A stretch of DNA of 64,000 bases from an uncultured Acidobacteriota bacterium (GCA_903873705.1 CAIQPK010000072.1:1-64000); one strand, 5' to 3'; positions 8,828 to 18,615 are shown, counted from the stretch's first letter. Numbers and translations: made by a program. The notes: generated by a model not told the origin, from the sequence alone.

Positions 8828-11818
8828 CTAGGAGTTCGTGACGCCCTGTGAGGGTGACGAACGCCCTTTCTTTCCTGCGGCGATGGCGGTCCCGCTGAAG
8901 GCGACGCGATTTCGGCCCGCCGCCTTTGCCTGGTAAAGCGCGTTGTCGGCGATGGCGAGCAAAGTCTCGGCGTCGCTATCGCCCGTAAGGGGATCGAACA
9001 CGGTAGCGCCGATGCTGCAGTTGATGCGGATTTCGTCCTCGCCGACACGCACCCGCAGGCTGCTGATGGCCTTGTGCAGGTGGGCGATGCGGCTCTCTGC
9101 GAACGCGGGTGGCACATCGTTGAGGATGATGAGAAATTCCTCGCCGCCGTAGCGGCCGACACTATCCGATGTCCGGATTGAAAAGCGCAGCGCCGAGGCG
9201 AAACGCCGCAGGGCATCGTCCCCGGTCAGGTGGCCGTAGGTGTCGTTCACCTGCTTGAAGTGGTCGACGTCAGTGAGTGCCAGGATGAGCGGCTTGCCGT
9301 TCTTGCGCGCGTTGGCGATCTGCTTATTGAGCTCCTGCAATATGGCCGAGCGATTGAGCATGCCGGTCAGACCGTCGAAGGTGGCCTGGATGCGGAGGAG
9401 TTCGCGGCTTTCCTCCAGCTCCTTTGTGCGTTGACGCACGAGAGCCTCAAGGTGGTGGCTGCGATTGCGAATCTTCCTGGCGTATAGCCGCGTGGCCAGT
9501 GCGATGAGGAAGCCCAAAATAATCGCGGTCAGTGTGATGAACCATGCCTTGCGCCACCACGGCGGACGGATGAGCAGGTGCAGACGAACGTTGCCGGAGG
9601 TGGCGTTGAGACTGGAGTTGAAGGCGGTGGCGGCGATGTTGTAGTCACCCGGAGGAACGCCGGAAAGCACGACGAGACCATCGCGGCTCTCCGTCCAGTC
9701 GGATTGCAGGCCGCCAATTTGATACCGGAAGACCAAGTCGCTGCGGTTGCGCACCGTCGGCGAGGAGAGTTGCAGGCGTAACGGCAGCGTGGTCCATGGA
9801 AGATCAAGGCGATCGCCGAGGGGGTACTCATCGGTGCCGCGATAGAGCCCGGTGATCGCTATCGGCAGGGCAACGGGGTCAAAAACGTGCTCGGGATGCA
9901 GCAGGTGCGCCAGGCCGCCGCTGGTGCCGACCCAGACGGATCCATCGGCGGCCTCGGTCAGGCCCCACTCGTCGACATCGTTCCAGATCATGCCGCTCTC
10001 CTGGGAGAGGTGACGCCACGTCGATCCGTTCCAGCCCAGCAGCCCCTGGTCGGTACCTAGCCAGAGCAGCCCATGGCGGCATGCCAGGATCGAATAGGCC
10101 TCCAAGCCGTGCAGCTCGGCGGGAAACTCCAGATGCCAGGGAACGAGGTGATCGCCTGATGGCCTCAAACGCCAGACGCCGATCCGCTGGCCGGTGACCC
10201 AGAGCTCACCGGATTCAGCGCACGAGAGGGCAATCAGGCGGCCGCTCGCGGGACCTGGCAATCCGTCCGTAGCGGGGAGCGACCAGGTGCCACCCTTCTC
10301 GCGCAGGAGACGATTGTTGGCGAGAAACCAGTTGGTCCCGTCGGGTGACTGGCAGGCTGAGTGCACCAGGCTCCGATCGGGCAGAAAGGCGTCGGCGGAG
10401 GTTGCGCGCTGAAACTCTCCGTGCGGCTCGCGCACATAGATGCCATGATCCGTTCCGAGAAAGAACCGGCCGGTGGGATCTTCAAACGCGCTGAGAATCG
10501 ATGTGGGCAGTTTCACCAGTTGTTGGGTCTGGCCGGTGTGGTCGTCGATGCGCAGCACGCTGCCGGAGTTGGTGGCCGCCCAAAGCTGTCCGCCGGGTTC
10601 GCGGCCCATGGCTACGATCAGGCCGTACAGCCACTTTTGTCCCTTGACGAGCGATCCGGCGGCGCCTGTGATGGGATCGATCCATGCCGGGCCCTTGTCT
10701 GTTCCGGCGATCACATGGCCCGGTTGGGACGCGTTCATGGCCCAGATGATGGCCGAGGGCAGCACCTTCTCATCGCTCCAGCCTTCCCACTGTCCGTAGC
10801 CCGCCCAGTTGTAAAGGCCGTCACCGTAGCTGCCCAGCCACAGGTCGCCGGAGGTATCGAAGATCATCGTCGCGATCTGGTTGTTACGGGGCAGGCCATG
10901 GTCGCGGTCGATCACTCGCCAGTGGTCGGACTCCCAGCGGGCAACGCCATCGTCGGTCGGGGCCAGCACCCGGCCATCGTTGTCGACGACAAGGCGTGAA
11001 CGCAGAAAGAAGCTGCCCTGAGCCGCCGTAGGCAGGCTGTGATCGACAAAGCTGCCGGCGCCCGAAGGCAGCGCAGCAATGTGATGCTCGCCCTCGGCCC
11101 AGGTGGTGCCTGCGTGATCGACGACTACGCTTTGCCAATGATCCTCTGGAAGTCCGTTCTTCGGTCCCCACTCCGTTAGAGCGGTGGGTTGGAGCGTGCC
11201 GCCGGGTGTGTCGGTCCAGGTGTAAAGACGATTGCCTGCACCCATCCACACGCGCGTGCTTTGGGGGCTCGCGGTCACAGTGCTCACGCTTGTGCCATCG
11301 CCCAGGGACGGAAACGCGGTGAGAAGCGCCGGCGAAAATACCGCGGTGTAGGAGTGGAACTGGCCCTTTGCATCGTGTTCAAGGTTGAAGAGGTGTCCTT
11401 TATCGAGGACCAGAAGGTGGCCCGCATCTGCGACGGCCATGCCATGGGTTCTGGTCAGTCGAACGGCCTGCTGCGTGGCCGGAACGAAACGCTTGCCGTC
11501 GAAGCGGTAGAGGTTCTGCGTGGTGCCCGCCCAGACGGTGCAGCTCGAATCGGCAACGACCTCCTGGATGCCGAGCTCGGGCAGGCCCTGCTCTCGTGTG
11601 AAGTGCTCGAAGGTGCCACCCAGAAAACGGAAAACGCCATTTTCAGTCGCCAGCCACAGGTAGCCGTCGCAGTCTCTGGCGAGTGACCGGACCGCGAGAT
11701 TCTTCAGCCCGTCGGACTGACGATAGGCGTGGAACACGTATTGCTGGGCGGGGAGAAGAGGAGCGAGGGAGAGCAGATAGGCCAGTACCCGGATTCGAGA
11801 AAGCTTCATCGATCGCAC
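8828..11818 (-). CDS. Two-component-type propeller + Y_Y_Y + TM + diguanylate cyclase (GGDEF) sensor
   Basis: 996 aa; repeated propeller blades (DGYLWLATENGVFRF, GDLWLGSYGDGLYNW), C-terminal VGRYGGEEFLIIL with upstream RTSD I-site. Confidence 0.88.
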   Translation of the reverse strand: MRSMKLSRIRVLAYLLSLAPLLPAQQYVFHAYRQSDGLKNLAVRSLARDCDGYLWLATENGVFRFLGGTFEHFTREQGLPELGIQEVVADSSCTVWAGTTQNLYRFDGKRFVPATQQAVRLTRTHGMAVADAGHLLVLDKGHLFNLEHDAKGQFHSYTAVFSPALLTAFPSLGDGTSVSTVTASPQSTRVWMGAGNRLYTWTDTPGGTLQPTALTEWGPKNGLPEDHWQSVVVDHAGTTWAEGEHHIAALPSGAGSFVDHSLPTAAQGSFFLRSRLVVDNDGRVLAPTDDGVARWESDHWRVIDRDHGLPRNNQIATMIFDTSGDLWLGSYGDGLYNWAGYGQWEGWSDEKVLPSAIIWAMNASQPGHVIAGTDKGPAWIDPITGAAGSLVKGQKWLYGLIVAMGREPGGQLWAATNSGSVLRIDDHTGQTQQLVKLPTSILSAFEDPTGRFFLGTDHGIYVREPHGEFQRATSADAFLPDRSLVHSACQSPDGTNWFLANNRLLREKGGTWSLPATDGLPGPASGRLIALSCAESGELWVTGQRIGVWRLRPSGDHLVPWHLEFPAELHGLEAYSILACRHGLLWLGTDQGLLGWNGSTWRHLSQESGMIWNDVDEWGLTEAADGSVWVGTSGGLAHLLHPEHVFDPVALPIAITGLYRGTDEYPLGDRLDLPWTTLPLRLQLSSPTVRNRSDLVFRYQIGGLQSDWTESRDGLVVLSGVPPGDYNIAATAFNSSLNATSGNVRLHLLIRPPWWRKAWFITLTAIILGFLIALATRLYARKIRNRSHHLEALVRQRTKELEESRELLRIQATFDGLTGMLNRSAILQELNKQIANARKNGKPLILALTDVDHFKQVNDTYGHLTGDDALRRFASALRFSIRTSDSVGRYGGEEFLIILNDVPPAFAESRIAHLHKAISSLRVRVGEDEIRINCSIGATVFDPLTGDSDAETLLAIADNALYQAKAAGRNRVAFSGTAIAAGKKGRSSPSQGVTNS

Positions 11819-11992
11819 CTATGAGAGAGGCACGCTCCGTGTAGAGGAAATGCGGAGTCTGGGCCGAAAAGCAAGTTACTTGATCGGATTACGAATGGCT
11901 CTCTCAGTCTATTTCTAAATGCCAAGGCCGCCCATCCGACAATTGGGGCAGAACCACATGAAGTAACTGCATTTCTGGGAATGGCGGGAGAT

Positions 11993-12069
11993 TGGTGGGC
12001 GAGACAGGGATCGAACCTGTAACCCCGGACTTAGAAGGTCCGTGCTCTATCCAATTGAGCTACTCGCCC
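11993..12069 (-). tRNA. tRNA-Arg(UCU)
   Basis: Reverse complement GGGCGAGTAGCTCAATTGGATAGAGCACGGACCTTCTAAGTCCG...CTCGCCCACCA. Confidence 0.95.
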
Positions 12070-12078
12070 CAGCGGCTG

Positions 12079-12744
12079 CTACTTTGGCCTATGCCGTACG
12101 CGCAGGGGATACGCGCTGGTATCGATTGTAGCGGAGGACCGCGCGGGAGCAAGGTCACGCCCGCGCAGCAGCGTGGTTACGTCGGCCAGGGCAGCAGCCC
12201 AGAACTCGACCGCAGATGCAGCATCATGACCGAGCGCTCGGACGTATAACGTGACGGCGAATCCTTCCACGGTGCTCGCCTCGAAATCAAACATCGCGGG
12301 CCGCAGAACGCAGGCCAGCGCCGCCTGCGGATGGAAGAGGCGCTCCGCACGCCGGGTAAGGCGGTCGAGCATCTCGCGCTGCTGATGCGCCGATGCAAAG
12401 AGCGTTCTGTCGCGCCACAGCACGTCGATATAGCTGGCGATACCGTGGGACGAGGTTTCCGGATCGAGCTCGAGCTCGAAGCGCAACATCTCGAGTTCTT
12501 CCGCGTTCTCGCCGGAGGAAAGAGGCCATACGTCGCACTTGGCGGTAAGCAGCGCTGAGCGCGCCGCATTAAGCGAACGCAGGGCGCGGCCGAGGGCAGG
12601 GAAGTGCTCGACCTCTGGGATTTCAGCAATGTCGTAAGGATGGGCCCGCAGGTCGATGTAGCGCGCGCTCCCCGAGGGATCAGACCACGGTACGACCAGG
12701 GTGGGCGCGTCGGCGGTACATTCGGCAGTCCACTCAGCCAGCAT
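12079..12744 (-). CDS. Hypothetical protein
   Basis: 221 aa; non-low-complexity ORF following the gene at 12759 on the same strand. Confidence 0.6.
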   Translation of the reverse strand: MLAEWTAECTADAPTLVVPWSDPSGSARYIDLRAHPYDIAEIPEVEHFPALGRALRSLNAARSALLTAKCDVWPLSSGENAEELEMLRFELELDPETSSHGIASYIDVLWRDRTLFASAHQQREMLDRLTRRAERLFHPQAALACVLRPAMFDFEASTVEGFAVTLYVRALGHDAASAVEFWAAALADVTTLLRGRDLAPARSSATIDTSAYPLRVRHRPK

Positions 12745-12758
12745 CGTTCTTCCAGTAT

Positions 12759-13877
12759 CTATGAGATCAACTGATCTGGCAGAACCGGCGCCGCGGACCG
12801 GTGCTGACCGATGGAAAGCGATCGGCTGGGAAAGGCCTGGCTTTTCGGGAATGCGTATTGGAAGACGAAGCGCAACGCGGTGTGTTCAGCCCAGTAGCCG
12901 TCGTTGCCGGTCACCGGATTGGGCTCGGCAAGAAACGCGCAATGACCGCCGTGTGCTGTTTCGATGAAGGTGATGTTCGGGTTCGCGGCGATGGCCTCGC
13001 GCGTGGTTTCCACCAGCCGGACGAAGGGGTCATCGCAAGCGTGGACGATCAGCGTGGGCACGGTAATGCGGTGGAGGACGCGGGCTGCAGCGGCGCGGTA
13101 GTAGTAGTCCTCAGCCGACTTGAAGCCCGAGTATAGCGCGGTGATTCGGTCGTCGAAGTCACGCAGCGAATGAATACCCGCCGTCCGTTGCGGATCGAAG
13201 ACGTGAGGGAAGAGCATTGCCTTGCGGCGAAAACGCTTGAGGAGTGCACGCAGAAAACGCCGCTCGTAGAGCCGGTTCTGCCACTCATGCAGGCAGCCGG
13301 CCGACGCCTCCAGGTCGACAGCTGGAGAGACACCGATCACGCTGCGCAGCTCGGGCGGAGCATCCGCTCCCAGGTCGCCAGCCAGCTTCAGCATCAGATT
13401 GCCGCCCATCGAGTAGCCGATGAGGGAGAGCGACTGCAGCTTGTGCGCATCGCGGAAGAAGCGCATGACGCGCTCAACATCGGACGACAAGCCGGAGTGA
13501 TATAGCGTGGGCGTCAGCCGTTCTGTGCCGCCGCAGTTGCGCATGTTCATGCGGATGACGTTGCAGCCCGCGCTCCACAGTTTGTTCGCGTTGCCGACAA
13601 CGTACTGCGACCGCGACGAGCCCTCAAGACCATGCAGGATGATGACGGTGGGCCGCTCGGGCCGCTCTGGCAGCGGCTGCCAGTGGCAGTGGCAGAGGAT
13701 CTGGCTGGCAATCTGATTGTTTCGTGCTGGAGAAACTTCAACGAGCTGGGCCACGGGCTCCGGCAGGAGGTCCTGGCGTCGCAGAAAGTTGCCGAAGATG
13801 GTCTGCAGATGGCCGTTGGAAAGGAAGCGACGGGGTTTGAAGTCGGGATAGCCGGAAGGGAGAGACGGAGCTGACAT
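12759..13877 (-). CDS. Alpha/beta-fold hydrolase, YheT family
   Basis: 372 aa; VIILHGLEGSSRSQYV, IGYSMGGNLMLKLAGD (nucleophile elbow GYSMGG), HGGHCAFL. Confidence 0.85.
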   Translation of the reverse strand: MSAPSLPSGYPDFKPRRFLSNGHLQTIFGNFLRRQDLLPEPVAQLVEVSPARNNQIASQILCHCHWQPLPERPERPTVIILHGLEGSSRSQYVVGNANKLWSAGCNVIRMNMRNCGGTERLTPTLYHSGLSSDVERVMRFFRDAHKLQSLSLIGYSMGGNLMLKLAGDLGADAPPELRSVIGVSPAVDLEASAGCLHEWQNRLYERRFLRALLKRFRRKAMLFPHVFDPQRTAGIHSLRDFDDRITALYSGFKSAEDYYYRAAAARVLHRITVPTLIVHACDDPFVRLVETTREAIAANPNITFIETAHGGHCAFLAEPNPVTGNDGYWAEHTALRFVFQYAFPKSQAFPSRSLSIGQHRSAAPVLPDQLIS

Positions 13878-14674
13878 CAGAGGGCAGCCTTCCGGCCAAT
13901 GGCAGCGGCCTTCTTGAGCATGGCGACGGCGTTGAGTGCGCCCGTGGGTTCGTCTTCGTGCTTGAAGAAGGCGAAGACATCCTGCGTTGCGGCCAGCCTG
14001 GTGAAGCTGGTGGCAAAGGTGTTCAGCCTGCGTGGTGTGTAGCCGCCTTCCTTACGCAGTCGATAGTGACGGAAGTTGGCGGTCGCCACATCGGGGGTAA
14101 CCAAGGCATCGGTTTCTGCAACGCAGAGCGCGGCGTTGTGCTTGCGCAGGATCGCGTAAGCCGACTCATCAAACCAGCTCGGATGGCGAAACTCAAACGC
14201 AATCTGAAACCCTTTTCGACGGAAACTCGACAAGGCAAGAAAGGATGCAAGACGAGCGGGGTCGGCCTTGAAATTTGGAGGAAGCTGAAAAAGCAGGGGG
14301 CCGAGTTTGCCAGCCTTGCGCGCCGGGGCTATGGCGGCGATGAATTCGGCAACGGTCGCCTGGCTCTCGCGCAGCCGCTGGAAATGCGTGATTCGCTGCG
14401 GTGCCTTGAAGCTGAAGCGAAAGTCCGGAGGCGTCGCGTCCAGCCAGCCGGCGAGTTGCTCTGCCGTGGGCAGCTTCTGGAAGGTGTAGTTCACTTCGAC
14501 AGCGGTCATCCGCGAGGCGTAGTAATGCAGAAAACCGCGCGAGGGCACGGTTGCAGGGTAAAAACCCGGCTTCCAGGTGGCATAAGCCCAGCCGGAAGTA
14601 CCAGCGAAAAGATGACGGGGGGATGGAGCGAGCGCGGCGGCAGCAACAGGCGTGAATTTCGGAGCGCGCGGCAA
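13877..14674 (-). CDS. DUF72 domain-containing protein (start uncertain; TTG proposed)
   Basis: GTSGWAYATWKPGFYP, VEVNYTFQKLPT, FSFKAPQRITH, LLFQLPPNFKAD; the longer ORF runs through the tRNA-His gene so it cannot all be coding. Stop overlaps the ATG of the downstream hydrolase. Confidence 0.8.
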   Translation of the reverse strand: MPRAPKFTPVAAAALAPSPRHLFAGTSGWAYATWKPGFYPATVPSRGFLHYYASRMTAVEVNYTFQKLPTAEQLAGWLDATPPDFRFSFKAPQRITHFQRLRESQATVAEFIAAIAPARKAGKLGPLLFQLPPNFKADPARLASFLALSSFRRKGFQIAFEFRHPSWFDESAYAILRKHNAALCVAETDALVTPDVATANFRHYRLRKEGGYTPRRLNTFATSFTRLAATQDVFAFFKHEDEPTGALNAVAMLKKAAAIGRKAAL

Positions 14675-14707
14675 AGGACTCCAAGTGGGGCTTTGAGAAG
14701 GGATGAT

Positions 14708-14784
14708 TGGGGCGGCTAGTGGGTTTCGAACCCACGACATCCGCTGCCACAGAGCGGCGTTCTGCCACTGAACTATAGCCGCCG
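14708..14784 (-). tRNA. tRNA-His(GUG)
   Basis: Reverse complement GGCGGCTATAGTTCAGTGGCAGAACGCCGCTCTGTGGCAGCGG...GCCGCCCCA. Confidence 0.93.
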
Positions 14785-14827
14785 TATCGAGATCGATTAT
14801 AGCATCCAAATACGTGCAGGCCCAGCG

Positions 14828-15412
14828 GTGGCCAGAGGTGGGATGACGATGAGCGCGAAAACAGCACAACCAGAGATTTTGTCCCCAGGAGCCCAACCCC
14901 GTGACGCGGTTCGTGAACGTATGGGAGGGGCCGGCGGTTTGTTCCGCGACGAAAACCTCGATCTGCTCTCTCGCGCCCTCGACACCTGGTTTCGCATCCC
15001 GGGCACCCAGATCCGTTTCGGCTTGGACGGCATCGTTGGCTTCATCCCCGGCTTCGGAGACCTTGCCGGTGGCCTGGCTAGTGGCATTATTGTTCTGGCT
15101 GCGTACTTCCGCGGCGCGCCGGTGGTTACGATTGCTCGAATGATCGTCAACGTCGGCATTGAAGTCGGCGTCGGCATGGTTCCTGTGCTGGGCAATCTCT
15201 TCGACATCGGATTCCGCGCCAATCGCCGCAACTACCACCTGCTTGAACGCACGCTGCTAACGGGACGCCGCGATACGTACAAGGACTGGCTCTTCATGGC
15301 CGTGCTGGGCGCGGGATTAGTGCTACTCGCGCTGGTGCCGTTCATGCTCCTTACCTGGCTCAGCATAAAGGTGCTTGGCGGGCTGGGAATCGACGCCAAC
15401 CGCAGTTTTTAG
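14828..15412 (+). CDS. DUF4112 domain-containing membrane protein
   Basis: 194 aa; [28 protein letters not shown] ... [18 protein letters not shown]. Confidence 0.8.
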   Translation: MARGGMTMSAKTAQPEILSPGAQPRDAVRERMGGAGGLFRDENLDLLSRALDTWFRIPGTQIRFGLDGIVGFIPGFGDLAGGLASGIIVLAAYFRGAPVVTIARMIVNVGIEVGVGMVPVLGNLFDIGFRANRRNYHLLERTLLTGRRDTYKDWLFMAVLGAGLVLLALVPFMLLTWLSIKVLGGLGIDANRSF

Positions 15413-15443
15413 GCCGCGGCGATGCGGTAATATTGGAGTAAGT

Positions 15444-15520
15444 CGGGGCGTAGCGCAGCCTGGTAGCGCATCTGCTTTGGGAGCAGAGGGTCGGGAGTTC
15501 GAATCTCTCCGCCCCGACCA
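15444..15520 (+). tRNA. tRNA-Pro(UGG)
   Basis: CGGGGCGTAGCGCAGCCTGGTAGCGCATCTGCTTTGGGAGCAG...CCCCGACCA. Confidence 0.95.
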
Positions 15521-15572
15521 TTACAAGACTCTCGTCTTTTCATTACAGGTTCCGCGGTGGTTTCCCCGCAGG

Positions 15573-16178
15573 TCAATTGGGTTCCCGGCTGGCAGGGGAA
15601 CCGTAATCCCGCTTGGGCAGAAGACGGTCCCGGTCATAGGGCAAGTCTTCGTGCTCGGGAAGGGGATCATTGGGGAAATCCTCCTGCCAATGCCGACGCG
15701 AATCGTCATCCGCATAATACTTGAGGTAGAGCCGGTTATCTTCCCCGCTGCAAGCGCCGAGCATTTGAATATGCCACGCCGAACTTGCAGCCGGCGCCAA
15801 CACCTTGGTTTCCTCCAACAAGCAATCGGTCCAGAGATGGTTGTAGAGTTCCCGGTCGCTGAGATGATCTGTTTGCTCGATAAAGACTCGAAGGAGCGCG
15901 AGCGTATGGATGACCTCCCACAGCTTTTCGGTGAGTTCCTGATTGTTGAGTGAATCCGGCGCGGGCAAGGACACGCCAGCGCTCTCCAATTGGTGAAAAT
16001 GAGTCGTCCACGGAGCTTCCTCGAACTCCGCCACTTGTTTCCAGAATGTTTCTTCTGTCTCAGGCGGGCAAATGCCCAGCACTCGCGCTTTCATCTGGTC
16101 GCCGCCAAGCTCTTCTGCCCGGCGTTTCAAGCGCTCAATCCTCTTGTCCTGGTCATCGTCAGTTTCCGGCTTTCCCAC
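15573..16178 (-). CDS. Hypothetical protein
   Basis: 201 aa with natural composition (MGKPETDDDQDKRIERLKRRAEELGGDQMKARVLGICPPETEETFWKQV...). Confidence 0.65.
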   Translation of the reverse strand: MGKPETDDDQDKRIERLKRRAEELGGDQMKARVLGICPPETEETFWKQVAEFEEAPWTTHFHQLESAGVSLPAPDSLNNQELTEKLWEVIHTLALLRVFIEQTDHLSDRELYNHLWTDCLLEETKVLAPAASSAWHIQMLGACSGEDNRLYLKYYADDDSRRHWQEDFPNDPLPEHEDLPYDRDRLLPKRDYGSPASREPN

Positions 16179-16267
16179 GGTGCCTCCTGGAATGCGCTAT
16201 GCCCATCGTCCGAGCTTGCGTAGTGGATCAAGTCAACGGCACATCGGTGTTGCTGGTGAGCGAAGAG

Positions 16268-16477
16268 CTACGCTTTGAAATCCGCAGGGGTGTAGGCATT
16301 AGGTTTCCACGCGGGAATGGCCCAATCGGCCGGAACGGCGTCGATCTGCACCGGAGCGCCATTGCGCTCCATCTTTGAATAATAAGCGGCCTGGAGGCAG
16401 CGAAACTTTTTGCGCATGACTTCCAGTGGTTGATACAGCGTACGTTTTTCATAATGAACACAAGCAGGATCGCACAT
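16268..16477 (-). CDS. Small conserved-looking hypothetical protein (69 aa)
   Basis: MCDPACVHYEKRTLYQPLEVMRKKFRCLQAAYYSKMERNGAPVQIDAVPADWAIPAWKPNAYTPADFKA; aromatic/charged composition unlike GC-shadow ORFs. Confidence 0.5.
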   Translation of the reverse strand: MCDPACVHYEKRTLYQPLEVMRKKFRCLQAAYYSKMERNGAPVQIDAVPADWAIPAWKPNAYTPADFKA

Positions 16478-16693
16478 AGCGCCTCAGCATAGGTCGTCCA
16501 GTGCTTTGGATTTTTTGCGCTCTCTATTACGTTGCAGCGACTCTCGCCGCCATTGGTATGTTTGCTGTCTTCGTCAGTTTTGACAGATGGCGTAGGGGCT
16601 GGTTTTGGGGCGCTGTCCGCGTCCTTGCCTTGATCTGGCTTTACTGGATGGCTCTTTTTTTTGTGCGACAAGGGCTGTCCCTCATAGGTGCAT

Positions 16694-16843
16694 AATGGGC
16701 AATATGAAACACGAATACCATGAGGGGCCGGAAGCACTTGAACGCTTTAAGGCAGGGATGTCCCGTCTCTTCCAAGCGTCCAAAGTATCTGTGAAGGATA
16801 AACCTAAACCGAAGCCCAAACAGGGTAAATCCAGCAAGGGTTA
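16694..16843 (+). CDS. Small hypothetical protein, possible IS1595-type passenger ORF
   Basis: MGNMKHEYHEGPEALERFKAGMSRLFQASKVSVKDKPKPKPKQGKSSKG, ends shortly before the transposase remnant. Confidence 0.5.
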
Positions 16844-16954
16844 GCGTTTGTGCTTGCCACGCCCTTGCCGACGATTAGTGCGCCCGTTAGCTGTCCGTAG
16901 GTCAACCGCTTGCCAGCAACCGAACACATGACGCTCTGAAAGCGGGTGCTGTCG

Positions 16955-17820
16955 TCAGGAGTCTTTGCGATTGTTGTACCGAAACACCTGCTCAGCCACA
17001 TAAGCGTCAAGGTGAAAGGGCTCAACCGAGATGTACGTACCCTTGAAGCCCCGCTTTAGAGGGCTCCAAAAGTTCTCAATACCGTTGGTGTGAATATGAC
17101 CGTTGACGTACTCGACAGCATGATTGATGACCGCGCGGTTATAGCCCTCGGACGCGTAAACATACGTCGAAAGCTCATCCGTCATCACGTTTGCGCCGAC
17201 AGCGATTGCATCGTTCATCGCAGGCTTGATCTGTTGACGGCTGCGGTCGGCAATAACACGGGCCTTGACGTTGCCACCACGCTCCAACATGCCGAGGACG
17301 ATAGCCTTCCCGTGACCGCCGTGCAAGCCACTTGAGGGCTGAGGGCAGCCTTAGCGCGGCGCTTGTCTTTGTGCATGTTCTTGGCGAGTCTGCCGACAAA
17401 GGTTTCATCCACTTCGACCGGCTCCGAGCCGCCGCCGATCATGCCCGATTCGTCAGCCATGGCAACGCGGATACGGTGGAGAAGGAACCATGCCGACTTC
17501 TGCGTGATACCGAGAGCGCGGGAAATCTCATAGCTGCTGACACCATTCTTGCAGTTCGCCAGCATCCACATTGCAGCCATCCATTTGTCGAGTCCAATGG
17601 GGCTGTCTTCCATAACTGTGCCGACCTTGACTGTGAACTGCTTCTTGCAGCCTTTGCAGTGCCACAGTTTACGAGTCTGTACAAACGAGTTCTTGTCCGA
17701 TCCGCAGCGTGGGCAAGTTACATCACCTGCGCCCCAGCGCAGATTCTTCGCATAGTCAAAGCAGCGGTCCGCATCGGAGAAGTAGATGATGGCTTGCTGA
17801 AGTGTGTGCGGCGTTTCCAT
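16955..17820 (-). mobile_element. IS1595-family (ISXO2-like) transposase, frameshifted
   Basis: N-terminal zinc-binding CPRCG...WHCKGCKKQFTVKVGTVMEDS and DET (VEVDETFVGRLAKNMHK) in frame 1 (17215..17820); C-terminal DDE part HGGHGKAIVLGMLERGG...HTNGIENFWSPLKRGFKGTY in another frame (16955..17326). Confidence 0.85.
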
Positions 17821-17865
17821 TTCTTAATAGTGGGAGAAATCGCCTTGTGTGTCAAGTATATTACC

Positions 17866-18060
17866 GGCAAGAACTCGGGCGTGTTCTCTTCCATCATGAA
17901 CATGAGCTGCCAGATTGGCGGCGCGCTGACTGCGTCGCTGACCCCCTGGCTGGCGCATCGCTACGACTGGCGAATGCCGTTTTCAGTGGCCGCCTCACTT
18001 GTGCTGCTGGGGGCCCTGGCGTGGCTGTTGGTGCATCCAGAGCGACCGCTCGAAGTGTGA
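17866..18060 (+). pseudogene. 3' remnant of an MFS transporter
   Basis: GKNSGVFSSIMNMSCQIGGALTASLTPWLAHRYDWRMPFSVAASLVLLGALAWLLVHPERPLEV matches the C-terminal quarter of ACS-type MFS proteins; no N-terminal part present. Confidence 0.7.
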
Positions 18061-18087
18061 ACGGCTGGCGCTGCGGAGCGGCTCCGA

Positions 18088-18117
18088 TTGACCTGTATAA
18101 CACCCAATTGTTAGGCT
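18088..18117 (+). promoter_or_regulatory. Putative promoter/operator A (TTGACCTGTATAACA...TAGGCT) upstream of cytochrome c
   Basis: TTGACC-18 nt-TAGGCT, same layout as at 19734-19763 (-) and 19963-19992 (+). Confidence 0.5.
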
Positions 18118-18155
18118 AGGAAGAGTTCGTCAGGGGTCCTGAAGGAGCAGCTGTT

Positions 18156-18512
18156 ATGAAGTTGAAGGCATGGTCGGTGGGCTTGCCGCTTGCGGTTGCG
18201 GTGATGCTTGTTCCCGTGTTTTCTTATATCGGGGTTGCGCAGCAGGCTCCGCCGACAGCCCCCGTAAAGGAAGAGTTACCTGCCGGCCCTGGCCGTGAAC
18301 CATTCCAACGCATCTGCACTGGCTGCCACTCGGCGTCGGTGGTTACATCCGAGCGCCGAACGGCCGATAACTGGTCGAACATCGTTGACGATATGAGGGC
18401 GCGAGGGGCTAACGGCTCTGACGACGATATGGACAAGATCGCCGCGTGGCTCGCCGCCAACTTCCCACCGAAGCCGGCTGGCGCTACGTCAACCGTACCG
18501 ACACCCCCGTAA
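18156..18512 (+). CDS. Monohaem c-type cytochrome, secreted
   Basis: 118 aa; signal peptide-like N-terminus, ICTGCHSASVV CxxCH. Confidence 0.8.
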   Translation: MKLKAWSVGLPLAVAVMLVPVFSYIGVAQQAPPTAPVKEELPAGPGREPFQRICTGCHSASVVTSERRTADNWSNIVDDMRARGANGSDDDMDKIAAWLAANFPPKPAGATSTVPTPP

Positions 18513-18615
18513 TTTCGTCCGCTCGCCCGCTTCAAAGAAAGATCAACAATTGGCGCTATCGCTAACTCGCCAATGACAGCGAGGGAGCGAGCGGGGAATC
18601 TGGGATGTGCAGGGT

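Noticed and set aside
14675-15238. N-terminal extension of the DUF72 ORF
   Set aside because: It would run through the tRNA-His gene and the DUF4112 gene
15490-18060. tRNA-Pro as attachment site of an integrative island
   Set aside because: No repeat of the tRNA 3' end and no integrase found downstream in the window
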